Shown: positions 18,414 through 27,273, numbered from the stretch's first letter. The stretch: DNA of 64,000 bases from JBAOHV01 sp963714875 (GCA_963714875.1 CAVQQI010000001.1:85674-149673), one strand, 5' to 3'. Translations and numbers: made by a program. Notes: generated by a model not told the origin, from the sequence alone.

Positions 18414-21392
18414 TCAGATCGGTGGGCCGGCTGCAACCGTCGCGTCGATGACGCCCTGGTCGACCCCGCAGTCCTGTGCGGCCTGGATGACCGGCGCGAG
18501 CGACTCCTCGGTGAACTGGGCGATGCCCTGGGCGATCAGCTCGTCGGTGGTCGTCCGGGACAGCAGCGTCTCTGCGGTGCACACCGCCTCGTTGGGGGTG
18601 GCGCCCTGGACGGTGAGTGCGTCGAACAGCAGTCCGGCCAGCGGATCGACGGGGCGGTCCGTGCCGAAGGTGGACGGGTCGATCGAGGGTGCGGCATCGG
18701 GTGGCGGTGTCGCCCCGTCGTCGGCCGGCACCGTGGTGGCCGGGGCTTCGGTCGTGGTGGTGGGGAGCTCCTGGGCCACGAACTCGAGCTCGGTCGTCCG
18801 GGCCGAGGTGGTGTCCGCGGAGAGGAACAGCAACACGCCCGCACCGGCGACGATCACCATCGAGGCGATCCAGGTCACCAACCGGGTCCCGGTCGGCTTG
18901 GCTGCCAACACGACAGCCGCCTCGGGTGCCGTCTCGCCCGTGTCGAGCAGGCCCTTGGCGTCGGCCCACTGCAGGATGGGTGGCATGGCGACGAGCGCCG
19001 CGAGCAGCGCGATCGCCACGTTCAGGGTGACGATGATGCCGAAGTCGCGCAGCAGCGGCAACGCGGAGCCGATCAGCACGGCGAACCCGCCGATGGTGGT
19101 CAGCGCCGAGGTGAAGAAGGCGCGACCGGTCCGCCCTGCTGCTTGGTCGGATGCCTGGCGGGGATCCAGGCCTCGCTGTCGCTCCTCGAGGTAGCGGGCC
19201 ATGATCAGCACCGAGAACTCGGTGCACGTCGCGATCACCAGCGGTCCCGACACCGTGGTGAGCGGCGACAGCGTGATCCCGAGTGCCCCGACGATGGCCG
19301 TCGACGCACCGACGGCCAGACCGATGGGGATCATGGTCAACAGCGCCCTCGCCGGGCTGCGGTGCCGGGCCAGGAGCCAGAGTCCCACCAGTGCCAACCC
19401 CAGATAGGTGAGCACCGCCCGATTGGCCGAGAGGTTCTCCAGCAGGCCGACGCCGACCAGTGCGAGTCCCGACGGGGTCGCCTGGATGGCGGGCTGGTCC
19501 TCGTTGCCGGTCAACAGGATGGAGTCCTCGGGGAGGTCCAGTTCCTCGATGCGCTGGTTGAGGTCGGCCTCCAGGCGTTCCACGAGCTCGGCGCGCTCGT
19601 CCAGACTCGCGGGCGCCAGCCGCAGGTTGACCTGGGTGGTGGTGCGATCCTCGGAGAGCAGCAGCTTCTCCACATCGGGCGGCATCACCTCGGCAGCCGC
19701 CACGAGGTCCTCGGTCGTCGGGGCCAGGGGCGTCGCCCCCGGGACGTTGATGATCTTGGCGATGGTGTTCTCGACGCTGGAGGACGTCACGACCTCATCA
19801 CCGGCCTCGGCGTCCTCGGAGAACTCGAAGACCGTGTCGATGACCGGCTGGGCCAACACGTTGTTGGCACGCACCAGCACGCCCAGGGTCGACGAGAAGC
19901 CCGTGGTCTCCTCCAGGGTCGCGACGTCGTCGACGGTCTGGCTCGACTGGTCGATCCACTTCACGGGGTCGGACTGGATCGAGATGCTGGACTCGTACGC
20001 GACACCGGCGACGAACAGCACCAGCGAGGCGACCAGCAGGAACGGTGCGGCACCGGCCCGCAGTCCGCCGAGCCACACGACGATCCGTTCCGGGATCGAC
20101 GTCTTGCGGGTCTTGGAGCGCTTCTTCCACTCGCGGATGCCGAGCACGGCGGTCGGCAGGACGATCCCCACCGCGACCAGGACCACGACGCCGATCGCCA
20201 GCATCACGCCGAAGTCACGGATCATCGGGACCTGGGAGATGAGCAGCGCCAGGAAGGCCAGGGCGCTGGCGACGGTCGCGACGATGAGTGCCGGGGCCAG
20301 GTTGGCCAACGTCTCCGACATCGGGTGGCTCTCCTTGTCCAGCACCACCTCCTCCTCGACGCGGTTCTGGATCTGGATGGCGAAGTCGATGCCGAGACCG
20401 ATCAGGATCGGCAGTCCCGAGATGGTCACCAGTGACAGGTCGATGTCGAGCAGTCCCAGCACGGCGAAGGTCCAGACCACGCCGACGATGACGCTGAGCA
20501 ACGGCAGCAGCCGCCAGCGGACCCGGAACATCAGCAGCAGGATCACCGCCATGATCGCCAGCGCTGCGGCGCCGAGGGTGAGCATGCCGCCCTGCAGGTA
20601 GTCGTTGATGTCCGCGAGGAACACCGGTGAGCCGGTGACGATCACCTCGAAGCCGTCGAAGCTGGCCTCGTCCACCGCAGCGAGGATCGCCTCGGTGCCC
20701 GCCGACAGGGTGTCGAGATCCGCGTTGCCCTCGATGAGTGCACCGCCGACCGCAGTGTCCAGGTTGGGGAACGACGACTGGAGCGAGCCGCGCACGACGC
20801 GTTCGTCGTCGGCCGGGGCGCTCACGCCATCGTCGCCGGCCTCGAAGCCGTCGTTCGCGAACAGTAGGAAGTCGACCCACTCGGGGTTGGTCAGTGCCTG
20901 GTCATCGACGGCGCCGAGGCGGGCCAGGGTGGTGGAGATGTCGGCCTGTCGAACGGCGACGGCCTCGGGGTCTGGATCCCTCTGCGCGGCGGAGAGCAGT
21001 GCGTTGGTGCCCACTCCCTCGGTGACGATGGCCTCGGAGTACTCCAGCGCCGTGAGCGGCGCGAGCACCGCGTAGATCTCGGGGACCTCGCGAAGGCGCT
21101 CCTCGAGCGCACGGAGCTCGTCCAGGTTGGAACCGGCGAAGAGGTCGGTGATGTCGTTGCCGTCGGTCGCCTGGAACAACAAGATGGCGGCCTCGCCGCC
21201 GAAGTTGTCCTGGTACTCGACGTTGTCGACCGCGATCTGGGAGTCGGGGTTGAGGTAGCTGTCCTGCCCGGTCGCGAACTCGAGCTGGGAGAGCCCCAAC
21301 GCGAGCACGGCGGTGATGGCGAGCATCGAGCCCAGCACCGCCCACCAGTACTTGCCGAGTTGGACCCCTGCTGCGCGCCAGAACTGTTCCAT
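18414..21392 (-). CDS. RND-superfamily (MMPL/HAE3-type) membrane transporter
   Basis: 992 residues with the duplicated RND layout. A first membrane helix (YWWAVLGSMLAITAVLALGL) precedes a large extracytoplasmic loop, then a five-helix bundle containing PILIGLGIDFAIQIQNRVEEE. A second helix-loop-bundle follows with GPLVIATCTEFSVLIMARYLEERQRG. The GIDFAIQ and TEFSVLI segments are the usual helix-4/10 motifs of the MMPL/HAE3 group. A non-standard 120-residue C-terminal tail, rich in Thr/Pro/Asp, follows the last helix and is probably extracytoplasmic. The protein probably exports lipids or hopanoids using proton motive force, but the substrate is inferred from family only. The ATG has AAAGGATG upstream. 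Confidence 0.9.
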   Translation of the reverse strand: MEQFWRAAGVQLGKYWWAVLGSMLAITAVLALGLSQLEFATGQDSYLNPDSQIAVDNVEYQDNFGGEAAILLFQATDGNDITDLFAGSNLDELRALEERLREVPEIYAVLAPLTALEYSEAIVTEGVGTNALLSAAQRDPDPEAVAVRQADISTTLARLGAVDDQALTNPEWVDFLLFANDGFEAGDDGVSAPADDERVVRGSLQSSFPNLDTAVGGALIEGNADLDTLSAGTEAILAAVDEASFDGFEVIVTGSPVFLADINDYLQGGMLTLGAAALAIMAVILLLMFRVRWRLLPLLSVIVGVVWTFAVLGLLDIDLSLVTISGLPILIGLGIDFAIQIQNRVEEEVVLDKESHPMSETLANLAPALIVATVASALAFLALLISQVPMIRDFGVMLAIGVVVLVAVGIVLPTAVLGIREWKKRSKTRKTSIPERIVVWLGGLRAGAAPFLLVASLVLFVAGVAYESSISIQSDPVKWIDQSSQTVDDVATLEETTGFSSTLGVLVRANNVLAQPVIDTVFEFSEDAEAGDEVVTSSSVENTIAKIINVPGATPLAPTTEDLVAAAEVMPPDVEKLLLSEDRTTTQVNLRLAPASLDERAELVERLEADLNQRIEELDLPEDSILLTGNEDQPAIQATPSGLALVGVGLLENLSANRAVLTYLGLALVGLWLLARHRSPARALLTMIPIGLAVGASTAIVGALGITLSPLTTVSGPLVIATCTEFSVLIMARYLEERQRGLDPRQASDQAAGRTGRAFFTSALTTIGGFAVLIGSALPLLRDFGIIVTLNVAIALLAALVAMPPILQWADAKGLLDTGETAPEAAVVLAAKPTGTRLVTWIASMVIVAGAGVLLFLSADTTSARTTELEFVAQELPTTTTEAPATTVPADDGATPPPDAAPSIDPSTFGTDRPVDPLAGLLFDALTVQGATPNEAVCTAETLLSRTTTDELIAQGIAQFTEESLAPVIQAAQDCGVDQGVIDATVAAGPPI

Positions 21393-21553
21393 CCGGAATT
21401 CCCATCCTTTCGGCCGTGCTGTGAAAACTGGCACAACCCGACCCCTGTGCGCTCATCCGGTTGTTCCAGCGGTGTCGGGCCCACTGCGTTCGGCGTGTCA
21501 GCAGCGGCCCGGTCGGCGCCGGATGGGTCCACCAGAAGTGCCAACATCGCACC

Positions 21554-22093
21554 ATGACCAACGAGGCGCCGAGCTGCTGGCCGTTCGACCCGACCCGGAG
21601 CGAGTCGCCGGGGACTCCCGGCCACGTCGACTGGGGTGTCGTGCAGCGCACCGAACCCGAGCTCGCACTCGCGGTTCGGGCACGATTCGAGGCGACCAAG
21701 CACCACGTGCTGGCGACGCTGCGCTCCGACGGGGCTCCGCGGGTGAGCGGCACCGAGGTGATCATCGGAGCAGACGTGCTGGCGCTGGGGTCGATGTGGC
21801 GCGCGGTGAAGGCACTCGACCTGCGGCGTGATGGACGGTTCGCGTTGCACTCGAATCCTGGTGACGGTTCGATGGAGGGCGGTGACGCGAAGGTCTGCGG
21901 AACGGCGGTCGAGCTCGGCGGGGAGCTGGCCGTCGCCATCGCCGCGGGCCTGCCCCAGGAGGCGTCCGACCCGTTCCACCTGTTCCGCCTGGACATCGCT
22001 CAGGTGGTGCTCTCCGAGATCGACCACGAGCGCAACTGCATGGTCATCCGCTCGTGGTCGCCGGCCCGGGGTCTGGTCGTGGCCGAACGGTGA
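21554..22093 (+). CDS. Pyridoxamine 5'-phosphate oxidase / F420-dependent oxidoreductase-like protein
   Basis: 179 residues of the split-beta-barrel flavin/deazaflavin family: ARFEATKHHVLATLRSDGAPRVSGTEVII is the opening of the barrel, and LGSMWRAVKALDLRRDGRFALHSNP the second half. Actinobacterial members often bind F420 or heme rather than FMN. The cofactor is not fixed by the motifs seen. The ATG at 21554 follows CACCATG with no strong ribosome site. It is divergent from the RND gene, with about 160 bases between them, and is followed by the convergent vapBC pair. Confidence 0.82.
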   Translation: MTNEAPSCWPFDPTRSESPGTPGHVDWGVVQRTEPELALAVRARFEATKHHVLATLRSDGAPRVSGTEVIIGADVLALGSMWRAVKALDLRRDGRFALHSNPGDGSMEGGDAKVCGTAVELGGELAVAIAAGLPQEASDPFHLFRLDIAQVVLSEIDHERNCMVIRSWSPARGLVVAER

Positions 22094-22136
22094 TCCGGGC
22101 TGCGGCCGCCCTGATGTCGGGCTGCGCTTCCCTGGC

Positions 22137-22541
22137 TCAGGAGCTGGTGACGTCGAAGCCGAGCGACATCGCCACCGGGATCTGACCGGGATCGAAGGTC
22201 AGGAACGTGAGCGGCCGGGGGAGTCGGTCGGCAGCGGCAAGGTGGATCGCATCGACCGTGCGCACCGGTTGGGTGCGGCCGAGCTCCGCTGCCCGGTCCA
22301 AGCAGCGCTGGTCGACCGGCACGACGTGGATTCGTTCCCAATCGTCGCGCATGGCGCGGCGCAGCTCGTCGGTGCGTGACGCGTCGTCGCCGAGTCGGTC
22401 GACGACCATCAGCGCTTCGGACAACGCCAACGTCGACGCACACCAGTCGTGGTCGGCATCCATCGCCGCCAGGGCTGCGTCGCGGGAGGGTCCGTCGAGA
22501 TAGCGCGCCAGCAGCGCGGTCGAGTCCAGGAACAGCGTCAT
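22137..22541 (-). CDS. vapC: VapC-like PIN-domain toxin
   Basis: 134 residues, a normal VapC size. The four acidic residues of the PIN nuclease site are present: Asp in MTLFLDSTALLARYL, Glu in STLALSEALMV, Asp in VRTVDAIHLAAA and Asp in LTFDPGQ. VapC toxins are Mg-dependent RNases, usually cutting tRNA or rRNA. Its ATG overlaps the stop of the antitoxin gene by four bases, so the pair is translationally coupled with the antitoxin first, as is normal for vapBC. The exact RNA target is unknown. Confidence 0.93.
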   Translation of the reverse strand: MTLFLDSTALLARYLDGPSRDAALAAMDADHDWCASTLALSEALMVVDRLGDDASRTDELRRAMRDDWERIHVVPVDQRCLDRAAELGRTQPVRTVDAIHLAAADRLPRPLTFLTFDPGQIPVAMSLGFDVTSS

Positions 22542-22816
22542 CGGCCGCGGACCTCTCGGATCAGCTGGTCGATGCGTGTGCCCGCCCACAGCGGCATGGA
22601 GAACTGCGGGGCAGGGCGGTCGGTGCGGCGGGCGAGCACCAGCTGGCCGCGTGCCGCGAGGTCCTCGAGCGTCAGGATCTCGTCGGTCGGCTCCAGCGGG
22701 CCGAGTTGGGCCACCGGCGTGCCATCGACGGTGATGACGATCCGCTCGCCCGCTCCGGCCCGGCGGATGGCTGCGGACACCTGGCGTCGGAGGTCGCGCA
22801 CGCCCAGGTGTTCCAC
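22538..22816 (-). CDS. vapB: Phd/YefM-type antitoxin of a vapBC module
   Basis: 92 residues. The N-terminal half (LGVRDLRRQVSAAIRRAGAGERIVITVDGTPVAQLGPL) is the Phd/YefM fold that dimerises and binds DNA. The C-terminal half is more variable, with acidic and aromatic residues, and would wrap around VapC. A pair of TGTACA palindromes at 22836-22851, just upstream of the start, is the expected place for the autoregulatory operator. The 4-base overlap with vapC supports a single transcript. Confidence 0.92.
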   Translation of the reverse strand: MEHLGVRDLRRQVSAAIRRAGAGERIVITVDGTPVAQLGPLEPTDEILTLEDLAARGQLVLARRTDRPAPQFSMPLWAGTRIDQLIREVRGR

Positions 22817-22835
22817 GGCGACAAGCTACCCGCGG

Positions 22836-22851
22836 TGTACACCCATGTACA
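22836..22851. promoter_or_regulatory. Putative vapBC operator: two TGTACA palindromes
   Basis: TGTACA-CCCA-TGTACA forms a 16-bp inverted repeat 20 bases upstream of the antitoxin start and about 80 bases upstream of the divergent acyl-CoA dehydrogenase. Phd-type antitoxins repress their own promoters by binding short palindromes at such a site. A further GTACAC occurs near 22900. Assignment is by position and symmetry only. Confidence 0.6.
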
Positions 22852-22862
22852 TCGCGCGAAGT

Positions 22863-22879
22863 GTCCCGTTTTTCGGGAC
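22863..22879. other. Perfect hairpin GTCCCG-TTTTT-CGGGAC in a divergent promoter region
   Basis: A 6-bp perfect stem with a T5 loop, placed between the vapBC operator and the acyl-CoA dehydrogenase gene. It is not followed by a T-tract on either strand, so it is more likely an operator or a leader hairpin than a terminator. Confidence 0.4.
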
Positions 22880-22929
22880 GGTGTAGGAAATGTGCTGCCG
22901 TACACCTCGATCACCCCAGGGGGATGACA

Positions 22930-24045
22930 GTGAACTTCGCCTTCAGCGAGGACCAGGAAGCGCTCCGCAAGGTCGTCAAGGACTTCCTCAACGCCAAGTC
23001 CGACGAGGCCACCGTCCGCGAGCTCATGGACACCGAGTCCGGTTTCGACCAGGCCGTGTGGACCCAGATGGCCGAGCAGATGGGCCTGCAGGGCTTGATC
23101 ATCCCCGAGGAGTTCGGCGGCTCCGGCTACAGCTTCGTCGAGCTGATCGTGGTGCTCGAGGAGATGGGTCGCCGGCTGCTGTGCGCCCCCTACTTCTCCA
23201 CCGTGGTGCTCGGCGCCCAGACTCTGGTCCACTCCGGTGACGATGCGGCGAAGGCGGAGTACCTGCCCGGGATCGCATCGGGTGAGACGATCGCCACCCT
23301 TGCCTACACCGAGCCGAACGGGCGCTGGGACGAAGCCGCCGTGACCGCGACCGCCACGAGGTCCGGCGACGACTGGACCATCGACGGGACCAAGCTCTAC
23401 GTGCTCGACGGCCACACGGCGAACCTGATCATCACCGCGGCCCGCACTGACGCCGGCGTCAGCCTGTTCGCCGTGCAGGGCGACGCTGCGGGGCTGACCC
23501 GCACCGCGCTGTCGACCATGGACCAGACCCGCAAGCAGGCCCGCCTGGAGTACGCAGGTGTGTCGGCGAAGCTCATCGGCACCGACGGCGCCGGCTGGGA
23601 CACCATCTCGACCGTGCTCGACCTCGCGGCTGTGGCACTCGCCGCCGAGCAGGTCGGCGGCGGCCAGGAAGTGCTCGAGTCCGCGGTCCAGTACGCCAAG
23701 GACCGGGTGCAGTTCGGTCGCCCCATCGGCTCGTTCCAGGCCATCAAGCACAAGTGCGCCGACATGCTGCTCGAGGTCGAGTCCGCGAAGTCCGCGGCGT
23801 ACTACGCCGGCTGGTGCGCAGCCGAGCTGAACGACGAGCTGCCCTCGGTCGCGTCGCTCGCCAAGGCCTACTGCTCAGAGGCGTACTTCCACGCAGCAGC
23901 GGAGAACATCCAGATCCACGGTGGCATCGGCTTCACCTGGGAGCACCCCGCGCACCTGTACTTCAAGCGGGCCAAGAGCTCCGAGCTGCTCTTCGGCGAC
24001 CCCACCTACCACCGAGAGCTGCTCGCACAGCGCATCGGCATCTGA
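22930..24045 (+). CDS. Acyl-CoA dehydrogenase-family protein lacking the usual catalytic Glu
   Basis: 371 residues starting MNFAFSEDQEALR, the typical N-terminus of FadE proteins. The GTG at 22930 is chosen over the ATG at 22924 because AGGGGG ends six bases before it. The FAD/substrate region contains QFGRPIGSFQAIKHKCADML and QIHGGIGFTWEHPAHLYFKRA. At the position where medium-chain enzymes have the catalytic base (YEGT), this protein reads LFGD. Such subunits occur in heteromeric alpha-beta acyl-CoA dehydrogenases used for sterol side chains, or use a base elsewhere. No partner subunit is adjacent, so the partner, if any, is elsewhere. Confidence 0.9.
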   Translation: MNFAFSEDQEALRKVVKDFLNAKSDEATVRELMDTESGFDQAVWTQMAEQMGLQGLIIPEEFGGSGYSFVELIVVLEEMGRRLLCAPYFSTVVLGAQTLVHSGDDAAKAEYLPGIASGETIATLAYTEPNGRWDEAAVTATATRSGDDWTIDGTKLYVLDGHTANLIITAARTDAGVSLFAVQGDAAGLTRTALSTMDQTRKQARLEYAGVSAKLIGTDGAGWDTISTVLDLAAVALAAEQVGGGQEVLESAVQYAKDRVQFGRPIGSFQAIKHKCADMLLEVESAKSAAYYAGWCAAELNDELPSVASLAKAYCSEAYFHAAAENIQIHGGIGFTWEHPAHLYFKRAKSSELLFGDPTYHRELLAQRIGI

Positions 24046-24139
24046 CGCTGGTCGAGCCTCGGGTCCCGGTCGTGATCGATCGGGGTCCGGGGCTCGTCCG
24101 CGTCCGGCCTCGGTGCGTCCGGCTTCCGGCGTGGGCGGG

Positions 24140-24616
24140 TCAGGCCAGCACGCGGGCGACCAACAGGTCGACCAGCGCGGGATCGGCGCCCAGGTACTCC
24201 GAGACCTCCATCTCGACGCCCGGATGGCGTTCGCCGGCAGCAGCGACGATCTCGGGGATGTCGACCGCGACGTGGTTGCCGGGGCCGAGGAAGTGCGGCA
24301 CCAGCCGGATCTGTGTCGCTCCGCCGGCGACAGCCGCATCGATCGCCGTGGGGATCGATGGCTCGGCCAGCTCCAGATACGCCGGCACGATGCGGCTCAC
24401 TGCGCCGGCGCTCCCGCCTGTACCGGCCTGATCGGCGACGGCCTGCACCCGTTCGCACAGTGCCTCGTGGTGCAGCTGCGCCGCCGGATTGCGACTGCCG
24501 TGTGCCACGAGCAGGGTGACGCGCGTCGGTGCCGGCGGCGTCGGTGGGGTCGGTCTGGTGCTCACCGCGGAGAAGCTACGGTGCGCATCCGTGACGAACA
24601 ACGCGCCGCGGCGCAC
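24140..24616 (-). CDS. CbiX-type sirohydrochlorin cobalto/ferrochelatase, single-domain
   Basis: Up to 158 residues. TRVTLLVAHGSRNPAAQ opens the domain with the metal-binding His, and IRLVPHFLGPGNHVAVDIPEIV carries the second His pair. This fits the short CbiX/SirB-like chelatases that insert Co or Fe into sirohydrochlorin for cobalamin or siroheme. The homology starts about 30 residues in, so a GTG at 24565 is as likely as the GTG at 24616; neither has a good ribosome site. No other cobalamin genes are in the window. It is divergent from the methyltransferase gene, whose start is within 20 bases. Confidence 0.83.
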   Translation of the reverse strand: MRRGALFVTDAHRSFSAVSTRPTPPTPPAPTRVTLLVAHGSRNPAAQLHHEALCERVQAVADQAGTGGSAGAVSRIVPAYLELAEPSIPTAIDAAVAGGATQIRLVPHFLGPGNHVAVDIPEIVAAAGERHPGVEMEVSEYLGADPALVDLLVARVLA

Positions 24617-24633
24617 CTGCGACGGGCGATGAC

Positions 24634-25296
24634 GTGACCGCCGCCGTCGGGGGTGACGACATGACCCCTGCGGGTGGCGACGACGACACCGTCGGGGTCG
24701 GTCCGATGGCGACCCCGTGGCCGACCGACGAGCGATTCGACATCGAGCTGTTGGAGCATGGCGACCGCCGCAACGTCGCGGACCGCTACCGCTACTGGCG
24801 CGTCGAGGCCATCAGGGAGGACCTGGACCGAGACCCGTTTCCGGTCGAGGTGGCGATCGAGAACTGGGAGCACGACTTCAACATCGGCACGGTCGTGCGC
24901 AACGCCAACGCCTTCGGCGTCCGACGGGTCCACATCGTGGGCCGCCGCCGCTGGAACCGTCGCGGGGCGATGGTCACCGACCGCTACCTGCACGTCGAGC
25001 ACCACCACTCGATCGAGGATCTGATCGAGGAGGTGTCATCGCGGGACCTTGCGGTCGTGGGGATCGACAACGTGGAGGGATCGGTCCCCCTGGAGCACAC
25101 CGCGCTGCCACGGCGGTCGCTGCTGCTGTTCGGACAGGAAGGACCCGGGCTCTCCGCTGTCGCGCAGCGCTCGGCGTCGCTGGTGTGCTCGATCACCATG
25201 TACGGCTCGACCCGATCGATCAACGCAGGCGTGGCCTCCGGGATCGCGTTGCACACCTGGGTGCTCCAGCACGCTCCGGGTCCGTCCCAGCGGTGA
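24634..25296 (+). CDS. TrmH/SpoU-family RNA 2'-O-methyltransferase
   Basis: 220 residues, a SPOUT methyltransferase. Motif 1 is NIGTVVRNANAFGV, motif 2 is LLLFGQEGPGLS, and motif 3 is CSITMYGSTRSINAGVASGIALH, which form the knotted AdoMet site and the catalytic Arg/Asn/Ser-Asn set. It methylates ribose 2'-OH in tRNA or rRNA; which RNA cannot be told. The first 25 residues are low-complexity and acidic, so an internal start at ATG 24661 is possible. The gene precedes the L,D-transpeptidase gene by about 130 bases. Confidence 0.92.
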   Translation: MTAAVGGDDMTPAGGDDDTVGVGPMATPWPTDERFDIELLEHGDRRNVADRYRYWRVEAIREDLDRDPFPVEVAIENWEHDFNIGTVVRNANAFGVRRVHIVGRRRWNRRGAMVTDRYLHVEHHHSIEDLIEEVSSRDLAVVGIDNVEGSVPLEHTALPRRSLLLFGQEGPGLSAVAQRSASLVCSITMYGSTRSINAGVASGIALHTWVLQHAPGPSQR

Positions 25297-25430
25297 TGCG
25301 ACGGTGCCGCGAACGGACCGAACCGACCGAACGCGAAATGTTTGCACCGGCACGGTTCTCGGTACGCTACGTCCATGCCACCTCGACCTGATCAGCACAA
25401 GGTCTGCGGTGGTCGACCAGGGAGGCCCCG

Positions 25431-25922
25431 ATGACCGCACCGACGTTCCGACGACTGCTCGCCGTGGTGGCGCTCGGGCTGGGGATGATCTCCCTCGGGG
25501 CGTGTGAGCCCCTCTTCCCGCCGGCTCCTTACGACTCCGGTGCGGGACGTCGCATCGTCTACTCGGTCGAGCAGCAGCGGGTCTGGCTGGTGGAGGCCGA
25601 CGAGACCGTCGCCCGGTCCTATCTGGTGTCGGGCCGAGCCGGCACGCCGGCGACCGGTGTGTACAGCGTGTTCTCGAAGAGCCGCTACACGACCTCGATC
25701 GGCGGTGGGGCGCGCATGGAGTACATGGTCCGATTCGCGTGGGGGCGCTCGGCTGCGATCGGATTCCACTCCATCCCGGTCAACTCCAGAGGGGTGCCGT
25801 TGCAGAGCGATGCGCAGCTGGGCACCTACCAGTCCGCAGGATGCGTCCGCCAGCACTGGAGCGATGCCGAGGCGCTGTGGAACTGGGCGCCGGTCGGCAC
25901 GCAGGTCGTTGTGGTGAAGTGA
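25431..25922 (+). CDS. L,D-transpeptidase (YkuD) lipoprotein
   Basis: 163 residues. The signal peptide ends LGMISLGAC, a clean lipobox. The YkuD domain follows, with IVYSVEQQRVWLVEADETVARSYLVSG, then GFHSIPVN and YQSAGCVRQHWSDAEALWNW, which give the His and Cys of the catalytic HX(n)SxGCxR motif. It forms 3-3 crosslinks in peptidoglycan or attaches lipoproteins outside the membrane. The ATG has GGGAGG seven bases upstream. It overlaps the next gene in a GTGA arrangement, so the two are co-translated. Confidence 0.92.
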   Translation: MTAPTFRRLLAVVALGLGMISLGACEPLFPPAPYDSGAGRRIVYSVEQQRVWLVEADETVARSYLVSGRAGTPATGVYSVFSKSRYTTSIGGGARMEYMVRFAWGRSAAIGFHSIPVNSRGVPLQSDAQLGTYQSAGCVRQHWSDAEALWNWAPVGTQVVVVK

Positions 25923-26719
25923 CCGACGACGGGGCGAACAACGGCGGGTCGGGCGCGCTCACGGCGCTGTTCGGACTGGAGGGCAGGGTGGCGGTGGTGA
26001 CCGGCGCCTCGTCCGGGCTCGGCAACCGGTTCGCCCGCGTGCTGCACGGCGCAGGTGCACATGTGGTGGTTGCAGCGCGCCGCGCCGACCGGCTCGACGC
26101 GCTCGCTGCCGAGCTGGGCGACCGGGTCACCACCGTGTCGACCGATCTGACCGTCGCCGCCGACCGTGAACGCCTGACGACCGTCGCCCTGGAGGTCAGC
26201 GGACGCATCGACGTGCTGGTCAACAACGCCGGTCACAGCGACCCGACACCGGCGGAGTCCGAAACGCTCGAGCACTTCGCCTCGACGATGGACATCAACA
26301 CGGTGGCGCCGTTCCACCTGTGTCAGCTGGTCGGACGTTCGATGCTGGCGGCCGGCGAGGGCAGCATCGTCAACGTCGCGTCGATCCTGGGACTCGTCGC
26401 CGCGTCGCCCATGAAGGACGCCAGCTACTGCGCGTCGAAGGGTGCCCTGGTCAACCTGACCCGCCAGCTGGGCTGCGAGTGGGGCCGCAAGGGGGTGCGC
26501 GTCAACGCGCTCGCCCCGGGCTGGTTCCCCTCCGAGATGACCCAGGCCGACATGTTCGACGACGAGGGCGGCGCACAGTTCGTGGCCCGCAACACCCCCA
26601 TGGGGCGCGCAGGTGAACCCGCGGAACTCGATGGGGCGCTGCTGTTCCTTGCAGGGCCGGCATCGAGCTACGTCACCGGCCAGGTGTTGGCCGTCGACGG
26701 CGGCTGGACCGCCCGCTGA
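25919..26719 (+). CDS. SDR-family oxidoreductase (FabG-like)
   Basis: 266 residues from the GTG at 25919, which overlaps the transpeptidase stop. TGASSGLGNRFA is the cofactor motif, VNNAGHSDP the NAG motif, and SYCASKGALVNL supplies the Tyr-x3-Lys; VDGGWTAR closes the protein as in classical SDRs. The length and the ending are those of 3-oxoacyl reductase/gluconate dehydrogenase-type enzymes. The substrate is not known. The longer in-frame extension upstream to 25739 is antisense-free but lies within the transpeptidase gene and is rejected as a start. Confidence 0.91.
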   Translation: MTDDGANNGGSGALTALFGLEGRVAVVTGASSGLGNRFARVLHGAGAHVVVAARRADRLDALAAELGDRVTTVSTDLTVAADRERLTTVALEVSGRIDVLVNNAGHSDPTPAESETLEHFASTMDINTVAPFHLCQLVGRSMLAAGEGSIVNVASILGLVAASPMKDASYCASKGALVNLTRQLGCEWGRKGVRVNALAPGWFPSEMTQADMFDDEGGAQFVARNTPMGRAGEPAELDGALLFLAGPASSYVTGQVLAVDGGWTAR

Positions 26720-26725
26720 ACGGTC

Positions 26726-27211
26726 TCAGCCCGCGGCGGCGGAACCGGCGAACGCCATCGGGTCGCCGGGCTTGGGGAAGATCGGCTTCGACCACGACAT
26801 CATCTTGGCCAGGTTGTCGGTGATCGGACGCCACTGCTCGGGGTCCCACCCGTCGGCCTTGCCGATGACGCTCAGGTCGTTGCCGACGTGCACCAGCGCG
26901 GGGATCTCCTCGATGCCCAGTGCCTCGACCACCGAACGGTCGGGGTCGACGAAGGTCAGGAACTTCTCCGCCCACGGGCCCAGGAACGCCCGGGCATCGG
27001 CATCGCCGGCAGTGACCAGCCAGGCGACCCGACAGTCGGCGCCGTAGAACTCCTCGAGGATCCGACCGGCGGTCTCGAGCAACCACGCGCTCTCGTAGGT
27101 GTAGGGGTCGAGCGCGACCACGACCAGGTGGAACATGGTGACCTGGTCGGACATGGTCAGCGGCTCGCCGCCGAGAGGGTCGAGCATGAGATCTGCAGAG
27201 ACGTTCGCCAC
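26726..27211 (-). CDS. Thioredoxin-fold-like protein without CXXC
   Basis: About 161 residues. The second half, KFLTFVDPDRSVVEALGIEEIPALVHVGNDLSVIGKADGW, has the strand-turn with a cis-Pro (EEIPALVHV) typical of thioredoxin-like folds, followed by a terminal helix. The usual redox CXXC is missing; a lone Cys occurs in YGADCRVAWLV. So it is probably a binding or structural relative rather than a disulfide reductase. The start is uncertain: GTG 27211 or ATG 27187, or ATG about 10 codons further in at MSDQVTMFH. It is divergent from the IF-2B-like gene. Confidence 0.7.
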   Translation of the reverse strand: MANVSADLMLDPLGGEPLTMSDQVTMFHLVVVALDPYTYESAWLLETAGRILEEFYGADCRVAWLVTAGDADARAFLGPWAEKFLTFVDPDRSVVEALGIEEIPALVHVGNDLSVIGKADGWDPEQWRPITDNLAKMMSWSKPIFPKPGDPMAFAGSAAAG

Positions 27212-27273
27212 GGGCGAAAAGTAGCGCGAGGTGACGACCGGGAGCAGATCCGGGGCACACGTACACTCCGGTC

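Noticed and set aside
18138..20435. 765-residue plus-strand frame
   Set aside because: Antisense to the RND transporter and MBL genes; no domain pattern.
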